Below, one piece after another: positions 6,323 through 10,233 of a stretch of 10,233 bases of DNA. Under the pieces are notes generated by a model. It worked only from the letters and a program-made list of their open reading frames with translations. It ran no database searches and was not told where the DNA came from. A program made the position numbers and the translations under genes. This DNA comes from CAMDMI01 sp036759185 (GTDB lineage Bacteria > Bacteroidota > Bacteroidia > Cytophagales > Flexibacteraceae), in the NCBI GenBank assembly GCA_036759185.1, contig DAIOVD010000150.1, positions 1 through 10,233 on the forward strand. The letters are read 5' to 3'. Numbering within the stretch: position 1 is the stretch's first letter; each line of letters opens with the position of its first letter.

Positions 6323-9300
6323 ATGCCAGAAAAACAGACCAATTCTTCAGAGACTCCGATTCCCGTTCCGGTTGCAGGCAGCCTGCTGACACCGGAATTG
6401 GTGGCATATATTCAGGATCTGGAGTCAAAGGTTCGTAGGCATGAGGAGAAATCGGACCAGGGCACGCTGAATCAGTTGGTGGAAAATGCGTTGGACACCA
6501 TTTGCACATTGAAGTTTTCAGGTGAAATCATCCATCATAATCCGTCATTTTACAAAACTTTTGGGTATTCTGCAGAAGAGCTAAAAGAATTCCCGGATCT
6601 GATGGCACGAATGCTTCATCCTGATGACGGCCAGAAAGTACAGGAAGCGATGGACTCTCTCCTTGCTTCCGGGAAAGCGGAATCCTGCGAATTGAGGCAT
6701 TTTACGAAAGCAGGCGAATTGAAATACATCCAATGGTCGATGACACCGATTCCCGAACAGGGCATCATTTATGCCATAGGCCGGGATGTGAGTCAGACAA
6801 AAAAAGACAACGAGTTTCAAAAGCTGATTCTGGAGAGCATCCTGGATTATTTTTATGTACTTGATAAAGATTTCAACGTCAAGTACATGAACGAAAGTGC
6901 CGAAAAGGTGCTTCAGATTCCGCCAGGTGAGATGATCGGGAAGAATCTGCTCGAAACATTTCCGGTTTTGCAGAAAGGTGAATTCCGGAAGCGGTTGGAT
7001 GAAGCGACAAGTACCCGTCAGCCTGTTCATTTTGAGTATTTTTCTGAAATCATCGGGGAATGGTTTGATGAAAGTTTTTACCCGACAGATGAAGGAATCT
7101 CTGTTTTTTTTCGATCAGTAAACCAACGCAAAGCCGCAGAAAAAGAGCTGGAAGACCAGAAGCTGTTTTTCGAACAGACCTTTATGCAATCGGGGATAAG
7201 TGCCCAGTTGCTGGATGCGGATGGTTGGTGCCTTCGGGTAAATCCGGAATTCTGCCAGTTGTTTGGAGTGGCAGCTGGATATATGGAAGGAAGGGTCTAC
7301 AATATTTTAGAAAACACGGAAATCCAGCGCCGGGGAGTGGATCGCATCATCCGGCAGGTGATTTCTGAAAAGCGGACCATCCATTGGGAGGATTCGTTTG
7401 ATACTGGCGAAGTTTCCCGGCGGATTGGTATCCCGGTTGAAGAAGAAAAGATGGTGTATCTTTTCAATACAGGCTATCCGATTGTGAATACGGAAGGCAT
7501 CGTTACCCATCTCGTCATTCAGCATCAGGATATTGGCGATCAGAAACTTTCTGAAATTGCTCTTCGTGAAAGCGAATCCAAATACCGGTCCCTGATTGAA
7601 AACATAGATCTTGGTCTGATGGAGGTGGACAACCAGGAACGTATCATTCGGGCCTATCCGAAATTTTGCCAGATGGTCGGATATTCGGAAGAGGAATTAC
7701 TGGGAAAAGTAGCCTCCGAAATTCTGATGCCGGGAAACGGGGAAATGGAATTGTTCATCTCAAACCGCAGATCCGGAACCACCGAGAATTGCGAGTATTC
7801 AATGGTCCGGAAGGATGGGGAGATTCTGGATGTGATCATTGTGGGCACTCCGATTTATGATGGTGCCGGGAATATTGTAGGTTCGCTTGGTATTCATTAC
7901 GATATCACTGCCAGGAAGAAGTCAGACCGCGATCTGATCCAGCAGAAAGAACTGGCCGAGACCATTCTCCGGAACATTCCCATTATGATCGGTTTTTATG
8001 ACAGCGAAGGGAATTATGAATACGTGAATCCATTCTGGGAAAAACAACTGGGCTGGACGCTGGACGAAATGATTAAAGCCGATGATTTTCTGGTTGAATT
8101 GTATCCGGATCCGGTTGCCAGGCAAAGGGTCAGAGATTTTATTGCGCTTGGAAGCTCTTCCTGGATGGATTCGCAAACCATTTCCAGATCGCAGGGATTG
8201 ATTCATACCTCCTGGATCAATGTGCCGCTTTCTGACGGACGGAAAATCGCCATCGGTCAAAACATCACCGAACGGAAAAACGCCGAAGCTGAAATCCGGA
8301 TCAGCAACGAGCGGTTTACATATGTTACCCAGGCAACATTTGATGCCATTTGGGATTCAGACCTTCTCCTCAATACAACCTATTGGGGAGAAGGATTTTA
8401 TACCTTGTTTGGTTACAGACCGGATGCCATGAAGGAAATGGGACTCACGTTTATCGATTTCCTTCACCCCGATGACCAGCAAAGGGTAGACCAGTCTTTC
8501 CGGAGAAGTGTGGCAGGAGAGGACCTCAACTGGATTGAGGAGTACCAGTTCCGGAAGGCAGATGGTGAGTATGCCTTTGTGCAGGATAAGGCCGTCATCA
8601 TTCGCAGTGGGGAAGGGGAAGCCGTCAGGGTGATCGGGGCCATGCATGACATTACCAGGCAAAAGAAAGAAGAGCAACGACTCAAGTTGCTGGAATCGGT
8701 CATCACCAATTCTTCTGACAGTATTCTCATCGCCGAAATCAAAGAGAAAGATCCGCTTCATCCGGCTGTGGTGTATGTCAATTCAACCTTTGAATCGATG
8801 ACCGGTTATTCAATCGACGAGATCCGGGGCAAAACTAGGATTCTCTTCAAAGGAGAAAAAAGCGATGAAAATGATTATGCCCGATTGAATGAAGCCTACC
8901 GGCTCAACCAACCAATCGAATTTGAAGCGCTCAACTACCGGAAAAGTGGCGAGGAATTCTGGGTGAACACAAGTCTTATTCCAGTCGCCAATCAGATAGG
9001 ACAGTTCACACACTGGATTGCCATTCAGCGGGATACGACCCGTCGGAAAAAGAGAGAAATTGAACGGGAACAACTGGTGAAGGATCTCACGCGGACCAAC
9101 CAGGAACTCAAACAGTTTTCTTTCATTACCTCCCACAATATGAGGGCGCCTCTAACCAACCTGATGGCCATACTCGATCTGATTGACCTTTCCACGATTC
9201 ATGATCCCATCACACTGGAGCTCATGGAAGGTTTTCGGATTTCGACCCAGCACCTCAACAGTACACTGAATGATCTGGTTGAAATTCTGATCATTAAGGA

Positions 9301-9772
9301 AAAGGAAAAAGTAGAGCAGGTTTGGGTGCCGTTCGAAGAAACCTGTCAGACCGTTCAGTTGTCTGTTCAAAAGCAGATTCAGGATTCGGGTGCCATGATT
9401 CATGCCAATTTTTCAACCGCACCGGGCGCCCGGTTTAACCCCGCTTACATGGAAAGTATTTTCCTTAATCTCATCACCAATTCCATCAAATACGCCAAAA
9501 AGGACAGAAAGCCGATCCTCTTTATTTACTCTCTGGAAACCGAGCAATACACTCAGTTGATTTTTGAGGACAATGGACTTGGCTTTAACATGGCGAAAGT
9601 TCAGAACAAGATTTTCGGGCTGTATCAGAAATTTCACAACCACCCCGACAGCAAAGGTATCGGCTTGTATCTGGTGCATTCGCAGGTTACCTCACTCGGA
9701 GGTTCCATAGAAGTGGAAAGTGAAGAAAATGAAGGGACCAAGTTCATCATCAGTTTTCCCCGCCACTCATGA
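6323..9772 (+). CDS. Cytosolic multi-PAS sensor histidine kinase
   Basis: The 1149-residue product has no signal peptide or membrane helix, so it is a soluble sensor. A short coiled-coil-like lead (about 27-48) precedes seven PAS-type domains at roughly 51-162, 168-270, 282-405, 421-532, 545-651, 664-781 and 789-908. Most end in the D-I-T-x-R-K-type linker typical of PAC motifs. The seventh is LOV-like in layout but has arginine where the flavin-adduct cysteine would sit. The kinase core follows: a HisKA helix with S-H938-N-M-R-A-P, then a HATPase_c domain with the N box (N1049, N1053), G1 box D1083-N-G-L-G-F, an F-G-L-Y-Q-K-F segment and G2 box G1112-I-G-L-Y-L-V. All catalytic motifs look intact. 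The ATG at 6323 is preferred to the in-frame TTG at 6293. The stop overlaps the receiver start by 4 bp. The signal is unknown; candidates are ligands, redox or gas cofactors bound by PAS domains. Confidence 0.92.
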   Translation: MPEKQTNSSETPIPVPVAGSLLTPELVAYIQDLESKVRRHEEKSDQGTLNQLVENALDTICTLKFSGEIIHHNPSFYKTFGYSAEELKEFPDLMARMLHPDDGQKVQEAMDSLLASGKAESCELRHFTKAGELKYIQWSMTPIPEQGIIYAIGRDVSQTKKDNEFQKLILESILDYFYVLDKDFNVKYMNESAEKVLQIPPGEMIGKNLLETFPVLQKGEFRKRLDEATSTRQPVHFEYFSEIIGEWFDESFYPTDEGISVFFRSVNQRKAAEKELEDQKLFFEQTFMQSGISAQLLDADGWCLRVNPEFCQLFGVAAGYMEGRVYNILENTEIQRRGVDRIIRQVISEKRTIHWEDSFDTGEVSRRIGIPVEEEKMVYLFNTGYPIVNTEGIVTHLVIQHQDIGDQKLSEIALRESESKYRSLIENIDLGLMEVDNQERIIRAYPKFCQMVGYSEEELLGKVASEILMPGNGEMELFISNRRSGTTENCEYSMVRKDGEILDVIIVGTPIYDGAGNIVGSLGIHYDITARKKSDRDLIQQKELAETILRNIPIMIGFYDSEGNYEYVNPFWEKQLGWTLDEMIKADDFLVELYPDPVARQRVRDFIALGSSSWMDSQTISRSQGLIHTSWINVPLSDGRKIAIGQNITERKNAEAEIRISNERFTYVTQATFDAIWDSDLLLNTTYWGEGFYTLFGYRPDAMKEMGLTFIDFLHPDDQQRVDQSFRRSVAGEDLNWIEEYQFRKADGEYAFVQDKAVIIRSGEGEAVRVIGAMHDITRQKKEEQRLKLLESVITNSSDSILIAEIKEKDPLHPAVVYVNSTFESMTGYSIDEIRGKTRILFKGEKSDENDYARLNEAYRLNQPIEFEALNYRKSGEEFWVNTSLIPVANQIGQFTHWIAIQRDTTRRKKREIEREQLVKDLTRTNQELKQFSFITSHNMRAPLTNLMAILDLIDLSTIHDPITLELMEGFRISTQHLNSTLNDLVEILIIKEKEKVEQVWVPFEETCQTVQLSVQKQIQDSGAMIHANFSTAPGARFNPAYMESIFLNLITNSIKYAKKDRKPILFIYSLETEQYTQLIFEDNGLGFNMAKVQNKIFGLYQKFHNHPDSKGIGLYLVHSQVTSLGGSIEVESEENEGTKFIISFPRHS

Positions 9773-10194
9773 TTCCATTGGTTTGCTGTATTGATGATGA
9801 TAAAGTGGCTTCGATGATCGTTCAGGTAACGGTCAATAAGGCGGAATTTTGTTCTGATTTCCTGATTTTTCAGGAGTCGGAAGCGGCAATGGTATATTTA
9901 AAGGAGCAGGTTCGGCAGCTTCCTGAAAATCGTCGTTTTCCGGACCTCATTTTTCTGGACCTCAATATGCCGTTTCTGGATGGATTCGAATTCCTGGAGA
10001 AATACGATAAAGCTTGTTTTCCGCATTTTCCTCAAACCAGTATCGTCGTGGTGTCTTCGTCTCTCGATCCGCAAGACAGGCAAAAGACATTGGCCTATCC
10101 CTTTGTGCTTGAATTTCTATCCAAGCCCATCCGGTTAGAACATTTGGAAGCCATCAAAAAGAAGCAGTCTGTGGAGAGGTTTTTTGGTGAATGA
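9769..10194 (+). CDS. Single-domain response regulator (CheY/Rcp1-like receiver)
   Basis: This 141-residue protein is one complete receiver domain with no output domain. The acidic pocket is at D9/D10 in I-D-D-D-K. The phospho-acceptor is D64 in F-L-D-L-N-M-P. The switch residue is S96 in V-V-V-S-S-S-L-D, and the conserved lysine is K119 in L-S-K-P. The layout, with L-D-L-N-M-P and S-S-L-D-P-Q-D, is like the Rcp1-type receivers often found next to PAS and phytochrome kinases in Bacteroidota. Its ATG overlaps the kinase stop codon in ATGA, which implies translational coupling and near-equal synthesis. It is therefore very likely the partner of the kinase at H938. Without an effector domain it must signal by protein contact, act as a phosphate sink, or feed a phosphorelay. 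Confidence 0.93.
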   Translation: MIPLVCCIDDDKVASMIVQVTVNKAEFCSDFLIFQESEAAMVYLKEQVRQLPENRRFPDLIFLDLNMPFLDGFEFLEKYDKACFPHFPQTSIVVVSSSLDPQDRQKTLAYPFVLEFLSKPIRLEHLEAIKKKQSVERFFGE

Positions 10195-10233
10195 GGAAAC
10201 AACCTTCCCTCATCTTTCATCGTTTCAGATCAA

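Noticed and set aside
10195..10233. Short tail after the receiver gene.
   Set aside because: Thirty-nine bases with no start codon in a convincing context, no hairpin and no recognisable feature.

Overview
The window comes from a member of the Bacteroidota. The main sign is a large secreted protein that ends in a type IX secretion (T9SS) type A sorting domain and carries several Ig-like modules of the type common in that phylum. Recognisable Shine-Dalgarno sites are scarce, one perfect Bacteroidota-type -7 box (TAnnTTTG) is present, and the sensor kinase has the SHNMRAP-style histidine box frequent there. I cannot name a genus.

Layout. (1) Positions 154-900 (+) encode a 248-residue protein with a C-terminal HNH-type zinc/nuclease motif and an unrecognised N-terminal half. 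(2) Positions 927-1343 (-), convergent with the first gene across 26 bp, encode a small protein. It joins a J-domain-like N-terminus lacking HPD to a C-terminal winged helix resembling the FtsK gamma DNA-binding domain. (3) Positions 1515-6163 (+) hold three closely spaced genes, probably one operon: a T9SS-exported M12B/reprolysin-like zinc metalloprotease with Ig-like repeats, a SRPBCC ligand-binding-type protein 4 bp downstream, and a DUF1905/YdeI-OmdA protein 13 bp after that. (4) After a 159-bp gap, positions 6323-10194 (+) hold a two-gene signalling unit. It comprises a soluble histidine kinase with seven predicted PAS domains and a single-domain response regulator, joined by a 4-bp ATGA stop/start overlap.

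How the genes fit together. The kinase and receiver almost certainly work as a phosphorelay pair. The receiver has no output domain, so it must act by protein contact or pass the phosphate on. The protease is exported and probably stays attached to, or is released from, the cell surface. The two small cytosolic proteins behind it have no obvious link to proteolysis. The HNH gene and the J-like/FtsK-gamma-like gene could both act on DNA, but nothing in the sequence shows that they work together.

No tRNA, rRNA, CRISPR array, insertion sequence or phage gene was recognised. No non-coding stretch exceeds about 175 bp. Nothing here proves a new system. The least ordinary items are the J-like/FtsK-gamma-like fusion, the HNH protein with an unassigned N-terminal domain, and the split Ig domain plus possible cysteine switch in the metalloprotease.
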